A DNA stretch of 64,000 nucleotides, taken from the NCBI GenBank assembly GCA_039566865.1, contig CM076947.1, positions 23,623,501 through 23,687,500 on the forward strand, given 5' to 3'. Every line of letters begins with the position of its first letter. The first letter of the stretch is position 1. The DNA comes from Aurelia coerulea (Eukaryota; Cnidaria; Scyphozoa; Semaeostomeae; Ulmaridae). Position numbers and translations under genes: made by a program. The notes beneath the pieces are model-generated. The model saw only the letters and a list, made by a program, of their open reading frames with translations. It was not told where the DNA came from and did no database searches. Positions 23,979 to 35,649 of the stretch are shown here, in pieces.

Positions 23979-24286
23979 CAAGGGCGATATGACGACCTGA
24001 TAGTCGCCCCGTTGCAGTTAATTTTTCTAATTTTTGGTTTGCAAAACTTACCTATGTTCTCCTTGGTGGCTTCTTCTTTCGTAAATTTTTTGGTTTGCTT
24101 TCTAGAGACGTCGGTCACCACACGATCCAACAGTTCATTTCAACTTGAGAAATATGTCGTTTAGAAAGCAAAACCAAGAAATTTACGAAAGAAGAAGCCA
24201 CCAAGGAGAACATAGGTAAGTTTTGCAAACCAAAAATTAGAAATTAACTGCAACGGGGCGACTATAAGGTCGTCATATCGCCCTTG
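23979..24286. mobile_element. 308-bp foldback MITE
   Basis: Arms of about 125-130 bp (23979-24105 and 24155-24286) are nearly complementary, starting CAAGGGCGATATGACGACC. The flanks carry GTCGTAC on both sides (23972-23978, 24287-24293). It lies in a block (23936-24680) absent from copy B. A 7-bp TSD does not fit neatly; a 3-bp CGT TSD with two more terminal bases is equally possible. Confidence 0.75.
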
Positions 24287-24732
24287 GTCGTACGTCAGTA
24301 TTTCCACACCCAGCAGTGCATAAGCATCCATGAAATCTAGTTTATCGAAAGTGCTTTTCAAATTCCATTTGATTTGCTTTGAATAAACGAGATTCTACTT
24401 TCACAAAATATGCAATGTAGGGCCGTCTGGTTGCAGCTTTCGCGCAAACTTGAACTTCAAAAGCTCGTAACTCCGTAGATATTTAGCTGATTTGCTAGCG
24501 TCTGGTATCTAAAATTAATTTAAAATCTCAGCAATATGGTTATTTTACCATGGAGCCCGTTCATTAGTTCGTTATTTTTTAATATCTAATCAAACGTCAA
24601 GCAATTTTTGGGACACCTTGTATGACCTGGTACAGATTATTGATTTGATACCGCTAGAAGAAAAGAAGGTCACATATTGAATTTATGTAGGAAATGGATT
24701 CCAAACGTTCCATTACTTCCAGATGCATTGTG

Positions 24733-25032
24733 CAGGACCGTCGAGAGAGGGGGGTAGCCAGGGTAGTTACCAGGGGCCCGGGGCATCTGGGGGCCCGCAA
24801 GAAATAAGTTATGTACTTTTTCTTTGTTGTAGTTTTCTTTCAGTAACGTTTTCAGGCCCGTGGGCCCACTAATATTCTAAATAAAATCTAAAAGCAGCGT
24901 TTTACCAGTGCATAGGAGGGCGTGGCCCAAGGATAAAAGTGCGTGGTTCAAAAAATTTTCTGGCACCTTCGGCGCCGGGGGCCCCCTCTTTTGCCATGAC
25001 CCTGGGGCCCGGCCCCTCTCTCGACGGCCCTG
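24733..25032. mobile_element. hAT-type MITE, 300 bp
   Basis: Ends CAGGACCGTCGAGAGAGG and CCTCTCTCGACGGCCCTG are inverted with one mismatch. A perfect 8-bp TSD GCATTGTG flanks it (24725-24732, 25033-25040). Copy B keeps the empty site (GCATTGTGTACC at about 46010). GC-rich interior. Confidence 0.92.
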
Positions 25033-25059
25033 GCATTGTGTACCGTGAAACAAGTTTGA

Positions 25060-25790
25060 ACATGTTCTGCGGGGCGGGCAAGTACTGTTGAATATTTGAC
25101 CCCATGTTTGTCCAAAGGAATTGGGAGAAATAACCGTTTCTTTCATCACACAATACGACTTTCCTTCCCAAAACAACCAGGTTTTGGGACGAAGCTGAAA
25201 TTTGAAATAGGTCTTCCTATTCCATCAATTTGTCGTCTCAAAAATGAAGTTTTCTAACCTCCCCCAACCTCCCATGGCCTCTCATCCGATCAAAATCCTC
25301 AAGTTTATCTGAAAGCTGGTTCTACCTTTGTCCGCCTAATTTAAGCACAAAAGACCAGTATCTGAAATTTTCACGTAAGCGGTTATTCCTTTGTCTGCCA
25401 AATCTAGGGAAAAAACCAGAACTTCCAACTGTTCACCAAAGCGGTTCTACCTTTGTCTGGTAAATTTCTGAAAAAGAGACCAGGATTTCAAATCCTTCGT
25501 CAAAGCGCTTCTAGCAACTGGTTTTGGGACACTTGTACTTTCATGGCTACAATTACTACTTGCTTTCCAAAACAGTTTTTGGGCGAAACTACCGGTTTTT
25601 GGGACAAACATCGTCATGTTAGAATAACTACGAAAATTTATCGCCAATAAATTTAAAAGACATGTTAAAATTTTTCGCCAACTTGAAGGAAAAATAACTA
25701 CGAAAAATTATCATCAAAAACGACTAGTTTTTGGGACAAAGGTGGTGCAAAATGTTTTCATTAACTACCAGTTTTTTGGGGGGTGCAGGG
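25060..25790. repeat. CTACCTTTGTC / GGTTTTGGGAC array, second block, copy A
   Basis: Same repeat family as 20432-20978, starting GGGGCGGGCAAGTACTG and ending in ACCAGTTTTTTGGGGGG. Conserved in copy B at about 46990-47700. Confidence 0.6.
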
Positions 25791-26123
25791 CAGGCAGGGC
25801 AGACAATGATCGATCGTTGTAAGAAAGATATTTTTCAACGAGGCTTGGTATTCTGACTGGCTCCAGGGATAGCATCTCGAAAGTGGCGGAGAAAATTTGA
25901 TCGACGTTTTTTGATCGTTTTCAGTGTTTTCGAGAACGAAAATTTTTAGAAACTCGCGTCTAGCTCTAAATACTGAAAAACAAAAATTTCGCAAAAATCC
26001 CAGAATCTAATTATAGCTTTTTGCTAAAGATTAAGTCATGAGTCTTCAAAATCGGTCCAGTGTACGATTTTTTGTGGCCTGCCAAACGTGCATAGTTTAT
26101 TTTGGCGCACCCGGTATTTGCCC
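25791..26123. mobile_element. Right half of a mariner-type MITE
   Basis: Contains the internal and terminal sequence of the MITE at 29057-29581 (GTGGCCTGCCAAACGTGCAT, then TTTTGGCGCACCCGG and TA) but no matching left end. The segmental duplication ends about 10 bp past this terminus in both copies. Confidence 0.65.
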
Positions 26124-28195
26124 TGTTCGAAAAACATTGCTAAATCATCCTTCAGGATCGAGATTTAATGAATCTTTAAAGTCTTGAGGACCGCCTCGTT
26201 GTTTCCATTTTGTCCGCGCGTCAAATGTCTCTAAACAGCTATGTCAAACGATAAGTCAGCAGCGTCTATTTACAAATATTTACATCGGAACTAAAGTGCA
26301 TCAAAACCAGTAAATATTTTTTTTTCCATAAGACACAATATCTAATTAGATACATGGTCTAAGCTTCTACTTTTAAATAAAGTATCTCTCTCTCTCTCAA
26401 TCTCAATCTTTAAACTGTCCGTAAATATCTCAACTCTGAACTCGTAATAAATCGCTTCTATCTCAAACTCTGCATCTCAAACGCATCATCTCAGACGCTC
26501 CTATCTCCAACCAAGCATTAATTTAAGGATTTTTCATCACTGCACAAAAACAGCGTAAATCGCAGTTTTTCGGCTTAAGGTTACTGTAACTGTTCAGACG
26601 AAAAATTTTCGATTTTTCGTTTTTGTCATAATCTGATGGTATAAGTATTTGAGTGTGGCAATGGGTTAGACAAAGTTTCTGGTGACCAGAGGCTGTATGG
26701 AGTGTAACATTTTTTCATGACCGGACTGTATTTGTCCATCAATTTCTGAGCACCATTAATTATTTGTCCACCGGGTGGCAAAACCGCTAGTATATGCCAG
26801 TAGTGAATAATTTTGGGGTCCAGGGGCATGCACCCTTGGAGAACGTTTTTCAATATGACCCCTAAAAGGCCCAGGAGGTCCTTTTTTCAAGACAGTTTGT
26901 CACGCAGCCGATTTGTTGAAATATGAGCTAGAAATAAAGAAATAGAGGTCATTGAATATTAGACGCTGATATCCGTCTAGAAACTTTCTCTGCAAGAGGA
27001 ATCAGCCAGAGTTTGGAGGGGGCAACTTGCAGAGGGAGTACCAAAAGTGCAAGAGACCATAGAAGCGCACCGAAGGCACGAGCAAATAATTGGGCTGCTG
27101 GTTACGAAAGTTATTTAGTGTTTTCCTAAACAAGAGCCCAAATTTAGAAGTTATGATTCAACAAACCTGACCTGAATTTTTTCAAAGCCCGTTTCCAGTT
27201 ATGAAGTGAAGTAAGAAGAAAGAGATTGGACACAAAAAGCACTACTGAATCTTTCTACACACTGGGGCCTTTTGCACCTCTTTTCATGGCGTGACTAACT
27301 TATGAACATCTTGAACAGAACACAACAGGTTCAAAATGCTTCAAAAACACTAACTATCTATTCAAGTTTAGCTGTCTTCCAAGCTTGTTAGGAAAATTAC
27401 TAGTTTTTCCACCAAACAACGCCTAAATTGTATACTTTTCCAAAATTCTGTTTGAAGAAACTAAAAGGAACTGAAGGTGCTTTGACTAAGAGGAGCGAAA
27501 TTCCTGTTGGGGAAGGGTGGTCAAGCTCAGGGGCGCATATTAGGGGGTGTGGGGGTGAGACAGCCCCTCATATTTTCTTGGTTGGTCTAAAATTTTCCTC
27601 ATCAGGAAAAGTCAGTCAAAGACAAAGCTGGGATTGTTTGAATCAAAAATTGGTCTGATTTTGAATATCTTGCACAAAAGTCCACCCTGACGACAACTAG
27701 AATATTTACGAGTAAAGCTTGATTGGGAGAGTCGTTCTGAACCAAAGAAGAGGATGGAATTTTAAAAAATTTCCTTAGATGTATCGCAGAATTGCCCAGG
27801 ACTACATTGCTAGGGGCAAGGAATCATGGGATTGTGAGAAACTTTCTTAGACAAAGCAAAAGGTGTTTTTGCGCAAAGAAGTCCCAAAAGTACAATACTG
27901 TTACAAATACTCAAAGTTTCCAATCTTGCACTGGGGTGCCGGTGGTATGGTGGTATAGTTATGCGGTATTTGGAAATAGACATAATCGGCTAAGGTTTGT
28001 TACCACCCATTTCAAGACATGTGATCAATCCCTTGATAAAACATCGTTTAAAGAATTTCTTTGTGACCACTCTCCAAATATGGGCATGTGGTGGTCACGT
28101 GATCAAACAATAGGTATTGAAATTTCTATTTTTTGATTGCCAACTAAATTTTAGGAAAAGTCAAGGAGTTTCAGCATTGTAAGTAGCATCGTTTG
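26124..28195. other. Intergenic stretch, nothing recognised
   Basis: Includes a (TC)n-rich patch near 26383-26410. A 114-codon plus frame (27792-28136) has no recognisable motif. No inverted termini found. Confidence 0.35.
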
Positions 28196-28199
28196 GGAG

Positions 28200-29014
28200 C
28201 TATTAAGAAAAATCCGATAGGGGGGGGGGCGAAAAACGCCCCCCGGTAAAAATAGGGTTAAGATAGATTTCACACTACTAGGTGCACGAAATCCTTTATG
28301 AAATGATAAGTAATGATAAAGGAAAAATATCAAGTTTTGCTTAAAACGGTTCTAATTTCTTTCTTTGTTACTAAATCTCAACAATATAAATACCAGTCGA
28401 TTCGTCTCGATGAGTACTTTCATTTGATATATAATTTATTCATATTTGCTGACATCAGCAGTGTATTATTTCTATGACATCATCAATCTTTATGACGTCA
28501 TATTCCTAATGAATGAGTATTTTTTCATGCAAAATTGATGTAATTACCTCAAATATTGATGAAGGTACTTGATTTCACCAATAATATGCGAAATTAATGG
28601 TTTTAAATCATATTTATTGAGCTAACAATTTTGCATTGAATCAAATTTTCATTATTTAGTTAGTTAATTTATTAGAAACCACAAATATCCGTATGAAACC
28701 ATATAAAACTACAAATTAATGGTGTCAAGCAGGTATTTGGATGGTTTTTTGCCAATTTTATCAAGCTATTTGCTAATTATGGGCCCTTTTCTGCAAATAG
28801 CTCTATTTTCTCAAAATTTGCATTGTTTTTGGTTGCCTAGCAACCAATCACGTGACTGTTGATTGATTGATGCTATTTTTAGATTCTCCTTTGTTCAATT
28901 ATGACACAGTGCAAGTTTCATTGTCATAGCTGTTATACTTGAGGAGAAAAACAGGGGGGCGAAAAACGGCCCCCCCGGTAGAAAATCACTTTTTTTTACC
29001 CGGTTAAAATAGGG
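28200..29014 (-). mobile_element. TTAA-type element(s) with paired GC hairpins
   Basis: In minus orientation the sequence ends TTAA then CCCTATTTTAACC (TTAA at 29015-29018). A GC hairpin with an AAAAA loop follows (GGGGCGAAAAACGGCCCC near 28957). The same terminus plus hairpin recurs at 28219-28261 in the same orientation (TTAA at 28258-28261). This matches the plan of 8765-10186, down to the internal TGACGTCA near 28495. Same-direction ends suggest one copy inserted beside, or partly deleted, another. The far end is not found. Confidence 0.6.
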
Positions 29015-29056
29015 TTAAGGAAGGCACATAGCTGAAATCTCTTCTCTTGCATTGTA

Positions 29057-29581
29057 CTGGGTGCGCCAAAATAAACTATGCACGTTTGACAAGCCACAAT
29101 AAAGCGTACAGTGGACCAATTTTGAAGATTTGCGACTTAATCTTTAGCAAAAAGCCTGAATTAGATACCGGGATTTTGCAAATATTTTCATTTTCCGCTT
29201 TTAGAGCTAGAAGCGAGTTTCTTAAAATTTTAGTTTTCGAAAACAGTGAAAGCGATCAAAAAACATCGATCAAGTTTTCTAAAGAATCGACATGAATGGA
29301 CAAAGAGAGAACTTGTTCGTCGTGATTTGAGATTTAGAAATCGACCTATTGTAATCCATACTGTACGAGAATTCGTACTAAACCCCCAAATCACCCTGAA
29401 AACGTTTTCTCTTTGTTCGTTCATGTTGGGATTTTTAAAACTTGATCGACGTTTTTTTATCGTTTTCAGTGTTTTCGAAAACTAAAACTTTAAAAAACTC
29501 GCTTCTAGCTCTAAGAACTGAAAAAGGAAAATTTTTTATTGTGGCCTGCCAAACGTGCATAGTATATTTTGGCGCACCCGG
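29057..29581. mobile_element. Mariner-type MITE, 525 bp
   Basis: Ends CTGGGTGCGCCAAAATA and TATTTTGGCGCACCCGG are inverted, with TA at 29055-29056 and 29582-29583. The arms contain further inverted pairs (TTTTCGAAAACAGTG with CAGTGTTTTCGAAAA). Short open frames on both strands are by-products of the palindrome. Confidence 0.85.
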
Positions 29582-29589
29582 TAGAATTC

Positions 29590-30546
29590 ACCCGTGCTCG
29601 TGTGCCCTTTTATTATGAATAATTATGACTAGCGCTCATTCGTGTCAATTTTTGTATGTCGTTCGACAGGTGGAGCTAATAGGAGCATGGTATGAAGTTA
29701 ATTAGCAATTTAGAAAGCATCGAGAGGATGAAAGAATGTTCAAGCAAATATGGCACAAACGGAAAGAGCCAAGCAAGAAATGAAAAAGGCCGTAAAACAC
29801 ATGTGGAAATATGGCAACCCTGAGCGTTAATGCATTCGTGTATCATCTGGGTGGTAAGTTATTGCTATCCAAAATTTCAAACGAGTTTTTAAATTTGGAA
29901 TAAATCAATTCAAAAATCCTAGAGCACGATACTGTCTTACGGAGAGGTTCCTTTTAGCGGGAAAGAAAAGGAAAAGCGGGGAAGAAAAGAAAACCTGCAA
30001 GGAGAAGTCCTTTTCTTTCTTTCTTCTCGCTTGTTCCTTCACAGTAATTCCGCTTCGCAGTATCCTAATAATTGCAATGCAAAATAACAGGGGAACCTGT
30101 GCATAGGAGAGTAAGAGCATGAGATATTTCGCCACACAATGATTTCATATTCTGATCTCAAGCGAGGCTGTCATCAAGTAGGACTCCTCAATGTTTCACA
30201 TTTCCGAGTGATATCAATTTCATGATCGAGTCTTGCTTTACTGACAACAATCTTGTTTATATTATGGCGAGCACCTGCAGCCATCTTTATGGTGATTTGT
30301 TTTCTTGTACCATACCTTTAACGCCTGTAATCGCATTTGCGGAGAGACATTGGGAGAACGTCAATGTAAATTAGAGAAAGTAGTAGACTAATACATGAAT
30401 CCTGTGGTACACCGCAATCAACTCTGTACACCATTTGAGGATAAGCCATCATTCTTGCTACACTAACGTCTGTTTTGTAGACGGGACTTCAATCTAGAAC
30501 GGCCATGACCATCTATGCCACGTTGCTTCAGTTCTGCTAAGAAAAG
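29590..30546. other. Intergenic stretch, nothing recognised
   Basis: No supported gene; a purine-rich patch lies near 29950-30030. Confidence 0.35.
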
Positions 30547-30550
30547 TTAA

Positions 30551-30696
30551 AGGGTCTGTTTCATCCAGCATTCCTTGCACGTGCCGTTTGTTGATGTTCC
30601 TTCGTTGTCCGCCATTTTCATGGGCCATGAAAATGGCGCTAACAAAGGCCAACCAAGAGATGGCACGTGCAAGGCATGCTGGATGAAACAGACCCT
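30551..30696. mobile_element. TTAA-flanked MITE, 146 bp
   Basis: Ends AGGGTCTGTTTCATCCAGCA and inverse, continuing to GCACGTGCC in both arms, with TTAA at 30547-30550 and 30697-30700. The centre holds the palindrome CATTTTCATGGGCCATGAAA. A related fragment is at about 7640-7690. Confidence 0.82.
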
Positions 30697-30759
30697 TTAA
30701 TGATCAACGGCATCAAAAGCTTCGTTTAGGTCGATAGAAAGTGTGCTAAATGGGCGTTT

Positions 30760-31720
30760 CCTGTTTTTTTTTTTTTATTATAATATTTATCCACAAAACC
30801 CTATCAGCTCTATTAACAAAACAACAACAAAACCATAATACTCTAAATCCTATAATACAAACAAACAAAAAAGAAAAATCTACAGAATGCTGTTCTTCCT
30901 AGGGATCGTGCTTTGGGAATCATTGCTGAGTTAGCAAGAAATCCTTCAATTTCTTTTTGAAAGTGTAAATTGTAGGACTAGTTCTGATGTTCAATGGAAT
31001 TTCATTCCAAACTTTGGCTCCTGAATAATGGAAACTCCTCTTTGAAAATTCCAAATTGTGCCTTGGAACGTCAATAATGAGTTTCTTAATGTATAGTTAG
31101 ATAGCTGTGACCTTGTTAAGAACCTTCCTTTCAAGCTGTCAGGGCACAGATCATTAGTTATCTTATAAATCATGATAGCCCTGTCATATTTAATCAAGCT
31201 TGAAACAGACAGCCAAGTGCATCTCCAGCCATCTTTTAGTCTGGAGTTCTCTATAAGCGTGCAAGCTCTGTTCTGCAGACGCTGAAGGTGATCAAGTTTG
31301 GTTTCAGACAGACTGCCCCATATTTCATCACTGTATCGTAAATGACTCTCAAGCAGTGCCCTGTAAACTTGATCCAGCTTTGTCTGTGGGAGGATATTCT
31401 TTAGCTTTCGGATAGAGGAAAGTCCACTTTTTATTTTACTTTTGACTTTCTTATACTGTGCAGTCCACGACAAAGTTTCATCAACAGTAACCCCAAGGTA
31501 TTTTACTTCGTGGGTCCTTTTGATTTCTTCTCCGCCTATATCCAGATGGACAGGATTTTGGATACGGTTTAACTGCTGCTTATGGCCTATAAGCATGAAT
31601 TCCGATTTTTTGGTATCTAAATTCATCTTGTTTTGACGCATCCATTCTGAGATATTAGTTAACTCATTTTGTAAATCGCTGCAGAGTTCTTCCAGCGTTC
31701 ACTGAGAGTTTGGAGAGTGC
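30760..31720 (-). pseudogene. LINE reverse transcriptase C-terminal part, frameshifted
   Basis: A minus-strand LINE fragment whose 3-prime end is marked by a T-run (poly-A on the minus strand) near 30762-30776. The reading frame 31641-30991 has VKYLGVTVDETLSW, RALLESHLRYSDEIWG and LDHLQRLQNRACTLI, the usual post-palm region of jockey/CR1-like RTs. Near 31075 the frame slips: the expected tail (FSKRSFHYSGAKVWNEIP to a stop near 30927) is in another frame. The catalytic YADD region and endonuclease are absent. Confidence 0.82.
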
Positions 31721-31734
31721 CATGGACAGCATTT

Positions 31735-32385
31735 TTTGAATTTCATTTTCATTTCATTTTATAATATTTATACAGGGTAAGTATTAATTGATTTACAAAC
31801 TGCCCTGTTGAAAGAAAGAAAAAAAGCAACTTACAATATCAAGATAAAAACTAATATATAGGTATCAAAAGTCAAAAGGAAAAGTGTGATTATGTACAGG
31901 ATCTGGCATTTTTCAATGACGATTTGAATTGTGAGAAAGTACTGGCCATCTTATTTTCTCTTTTTAATTTGTTCCAAAGTTTGGCCCCTCTATATGAGAA
32001 GCATTTTTGGCCACATGCGGTTTTTAGCAATGGTACATAAAGGTCTGTGTAGGTATTACGAAGCTGTCTAGTACTGGTTTCTGATAACCTTTGAAACAGT
32101 CCTGTAAGATAATCAGGCACTTCATGGTTGATAGACCTATAGACCATTTTCAAGGTTTCTGTTTCAATGAGATCATTGACCGTTGGCCACCTTAATTGCC
32201 TGATGATAGGAGCTGCAGACGATCTATAGGGGCTGTTTTTGTCACGATCCTAGCTGCACGATTTTAGAGCTTCTGAAGCTTGTTGAGTATTGTGTTGCCA
32301 CAAAAACCCCAGACTGGGCAACAGAAACGGAAGTAAGGCTCAACCATACTTTTGTGCATGGCGTATCATACCTAATGCCCTTGAT
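31735..32385 (-). pseudogene. Second LINE RT tail, minus strand
   Basis: Starts with the minus-strand tail (ATTTCATTTTCATTTCATTT at 31740) and runs into an RT C-terminal frame (32153-31890) with CFSYRGAKLWNKLKRE. Upstream, frame-disrupted sequence near 32170-32330 encodes remnants of the LNKLQKL / NRAARIV region. Different subfamily from the preceding fragment, judged by sequence. Confidence 0.75.
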
Positions 32386-32449
32386 ATCTTTTTGATTACA
32401 AAGTCCACTTTGTAATCTAAGAAGGGGCTTCGATGTCAGTCAGTCAGTC

Positions 32450-32496
<47 letters not shown>

Positions 32497-34128
32497 AACC
32501 CACTTCCGTCACGCTCGTTAAAGCGATTGATTAACGTTTTATCTCTGCTAATTGGCACTGAAATAAAGAAAGCGCACATAAAGTGCATACAAGACAGAAG
32601 TTTCCCGCGATCCTATAGCAACATTTGACGTCGGCTTATTTCATGTTAGACAGATTTGACACCATAAGATGGATAAATCACCATGATGTTTACCCTGGCA
32701 CAACAACAAATTTACGCCGAATTGGCACGTTCTTGACTTCATTAGCAGTTTAATTATGTCAAAACAATCGTTTTCTAGAACGAACGCATCATTAGCCACT
32801 TATTGATAGTACTCATTATGCAAATAAGTCAACTTTAGATGATGATGTAACCGGTGGCCTGCACAGAGGCTAGCATTCGCAGCATCACCGAACGTAGAAG
32901 GATCCCCCTCCTACACAGCTACAGAAAGTTGCAGAATCCCAGCAAACAATGGCGCCATTGACAGCGGGAAGGCACGAGATCACACTGAACCAAACCATCT
33001 TCATGCATATCATTCTGCACAGAGAGGTTATCTTCGTGACTGCTTGTCTCTGATTAGATGCCCGCGAATAGCAACAATCGAAACGTTTTATTGGGTTCTG
33101 CGTAAGTAATTTTGCGTTATCGTAAATCTCACATGACATCTCATTTGACACAGATGCACCAATAGTTTTGTGCACGAACTAAGCAAACTAGGGGTAATGA
33201 CTTTCGATTTTTGCGTATCATTCTCGTTTGAAATAAAGACCAAAATATTGGCTTTTATGCGGTTCTTTTTGATTACAAAGTACTTTGTAATCTAAGAGGG
33301 GGCTCCAGGTCAGGAAGAAAGAAAGAAAGAAAGAAAGAAAGTCCGTCACGCTCGTTAAAGCAATTGATTAACGTTTTATCTCTGCTAATTGGCACTGAAA
33401 TAAAGAAAGCGCACAGAAAGCGCATACAAGACAGAAGTTTCCCGCGATCCTATAGCAACATTTGACGTCGGCTTATTTCATGTTAGACAGATTTGACACC
33501 ATAAGATGGATAAATCACCACGATGTTTACCCTGGCACAACAACAAATTTACCCAGAATTGGCACGTTCTTGACTTCATTAGCAGCTTAATTATGTTGAA
33601 ACAATCGTTTTCTAGAACGAACGCATCATTAGCCACTTATTGATGGTATTCATTATACAAATAAGTCAAGTTTAGAGGATGATGTAACCGGCGGCCTGCA
33701 CAGAGGCTAGCATTCGCAGCATCACCGAAGGTAGAAGGACCCCCCTCCTACACAGCTACAGATGCAAACGTCGCAGGTGAAGTTGAGAGGAAAGGTGCAG
33801 AATTACAGCAAACAATGGCGCATTGACTGGGGGAAGGCACGTGGTCACACTGAACCAAAAGATCTCCATGCATATGATTCTGCACAGAGGTTATCTTCGT
33901 GACTGCTTGCCTCAAATTAGAAGCCCGCGAATAGATACATTCTGCAGGGTTCCGTATAAGCAATTTTGCGTTATCGTGAATCTCACATGACATCTAATTT
34001 GAGACAGATGCACCAATAGTTTCATGCACGAACTAAGCAAACTAGGGGTAATGACTTTTGATTTTTGCGTATCATCCTCGTTTGACATAAAGATCAAAAT
34101 ATTGCTTTCAAACGATTCTTGTCCTTAT
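32386..34128. repeat. Tandem duplication, ~0.87-kb unit with (AAGA)n start
   Basis: Two units begin TTTTTGATTACAAAGT...ACTTTGTAATCTAAGA at about 32386 and 33267, each followed by an (AAGA)n run and then near-identical sequence to about 33260 and 34128. The unit start TTACAAAGTACTTTGTAA is itself palindromic. Unit two lacks a few bases and has scattered substitutions. No gene seen. Confidence 0.85.
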
Positions 34129-34133
34129 ACAAG

Positions 34134-35072
34134 CAGGGGCGGATCTAGCCCAATTTTTGAGTGAGTTCCCAATGATGAGACCGAAGGCGAGCAAAGCGAG
34201 CCGAAAATATAGGGGGGGTTCGGGAGAACTCCCCCGTGAAAATTTTTGCAGCCACGCCCTTTAGATTGCCTTCAAATGCTATCAAATTTTTCTTAAATAA
34301 TTAATAACTGAAAAAATTTTGAAATAAAAAATCCGGCATCCTGCCAAACCTATCATTGTGTCATGATTATAAACAGGCCTAAGTTTACCTCAAATGCTTC
34401 TGCTTCAGCCAGCCATATTTTGCCTTATTGACACATACAGGGGCCTTGTTTGTAGATCTGCTTAAAAATGATTCCAAATTCTTCTAAGCTTTCAGGGGAA
34501 TATTCAATATTGCTGCTTTATCAAAGAGAATTACATTCAGAGATCTTGCCACCGTCCTCTTCCTTGCGAATTTGCCGCCATTCCGCCATCATCCACACCA
34601 TTTCTCAGAATTTTTTTCAGCCTCAGTCTCAAGCAGACACTTAGGTCTCAGTTCCAAACATCGAGCCACGATGAGGTCTCAGTTCCCGGCGAAGGGAACA
34701 AAAGAAGTCTCAGTTCCGAACATTCTAAACAATACTAAGGTCTCAGTTCCAAACATTTAAAACAAACAACAAAACATAGGGATATTTCAGCCTGGAGCTA
34801 TTTTTGTAAGGGCCTCCGCAGTGGTCTGAGGGTCCTTCAGGCAGTACGCATTGTGCTGAAATTTGCGAAACGTGGAGCCTGACAACAAATCTTTTTCACA
34901 CATCACATCACAATCATACGGCAGCGCGATCGAAAAGATACTGAAATTTTTAATTATTCTTTTCATCACAGATTTCATTTTCATAATTATCATAATTCTA
35001 TTCTCAGAGACAAATCTATGAAATTTTGACTAAGTTCTCGAACTCATGGAACTCATGCTAAATCCGCCCCTG
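34134..35072. mobile_element. 939-bp DNA element with 5-bp TSD, copy 1
   Basis: Ends CAGGGGCGGATCTAG and CTAAATCCGCCCCTG (inverted). Flanked by ACAAG at 34129-34133 and 35073-35077. The same 939-bp element lies in opposite orientation at 46022-46960 with TSD GTACC, so the 5-bp length is reproduced. Inside, GTCTCAGTTCC recurs four times in about 110 bp near 34640-34760. CAG-type ends suggest hAT, but 8 bp is the usual hAT TSD; a hAT lineage with 5-bp TSDs is my best guess. Confidence 0.88.
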
Positions 35073-35075
35073 ACA

Positions 35076-35430
35076 AGGCGCTTGATTTTCTATTGAAGGC
35101 AACTTTAGCAGCAACACGCATCTCTCTGACTGTAGCAGCATCAATGATCATTTGGGCTTATGGAGAAATCAATATTCAGTTTTCTTATGCTTGCTTAGCT
35201 CAGGTCATACTTTGTAATCATCCAAAAGGATCTTATGTTTCTTATGCGAGGCGCTTGATTTTCCATTGAAGGCGACTTTAGCAGCAACACTAACCCTCTG
35301 ACTGTAGCTTAAAGCAGCATCTACGATCATTTGGGGTTATGAAGAAATCAATATTCAGATATTCTTAGCTTGTTTAGCTCAGGACAGACTTTGTAATCAT
35401 CCAAAAGGATCTTATGTTTTATCATTTCGG
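35076..35430. repeat. Tandem duplication, ~173-bp unit
   Basis: AGGCGCTTGATTTTC starts units at 35076 and 35249; the second runs to CCAAAAGGATCTTATG near 35415. About 90 percent alike by eye. Confidence 0.8.
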
Positions 35431-35649
35431 CTATGTGAACATCCCAACTCAGATATTGGTCCACATGTACCCCTAAGTATTTTGTGTACTCTATCATCGA
35501 AATGTCATCATCGCGAATAACAAGTGCCGGCTTTATAGCGGATGTTTGTTGAATATCCTTAACCTTTCTGCGACTTCCAATCACCATGCTGTTTGTTTTT
35601 GCAACGTTAAGTGACAGCTTATTTCCAGCTACCCACGTGTTTAGACATT

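Noticed and set aside
27792..28136. 114-codon plus-strand frame
   Set aside because: No motif or domain recognised and no supporting signal.
28219..28245. Rho-independent-style terminator hairpin
   Set aside because: This is animal DNA and the hairpin is a recurring part of a TTAA transposon family.
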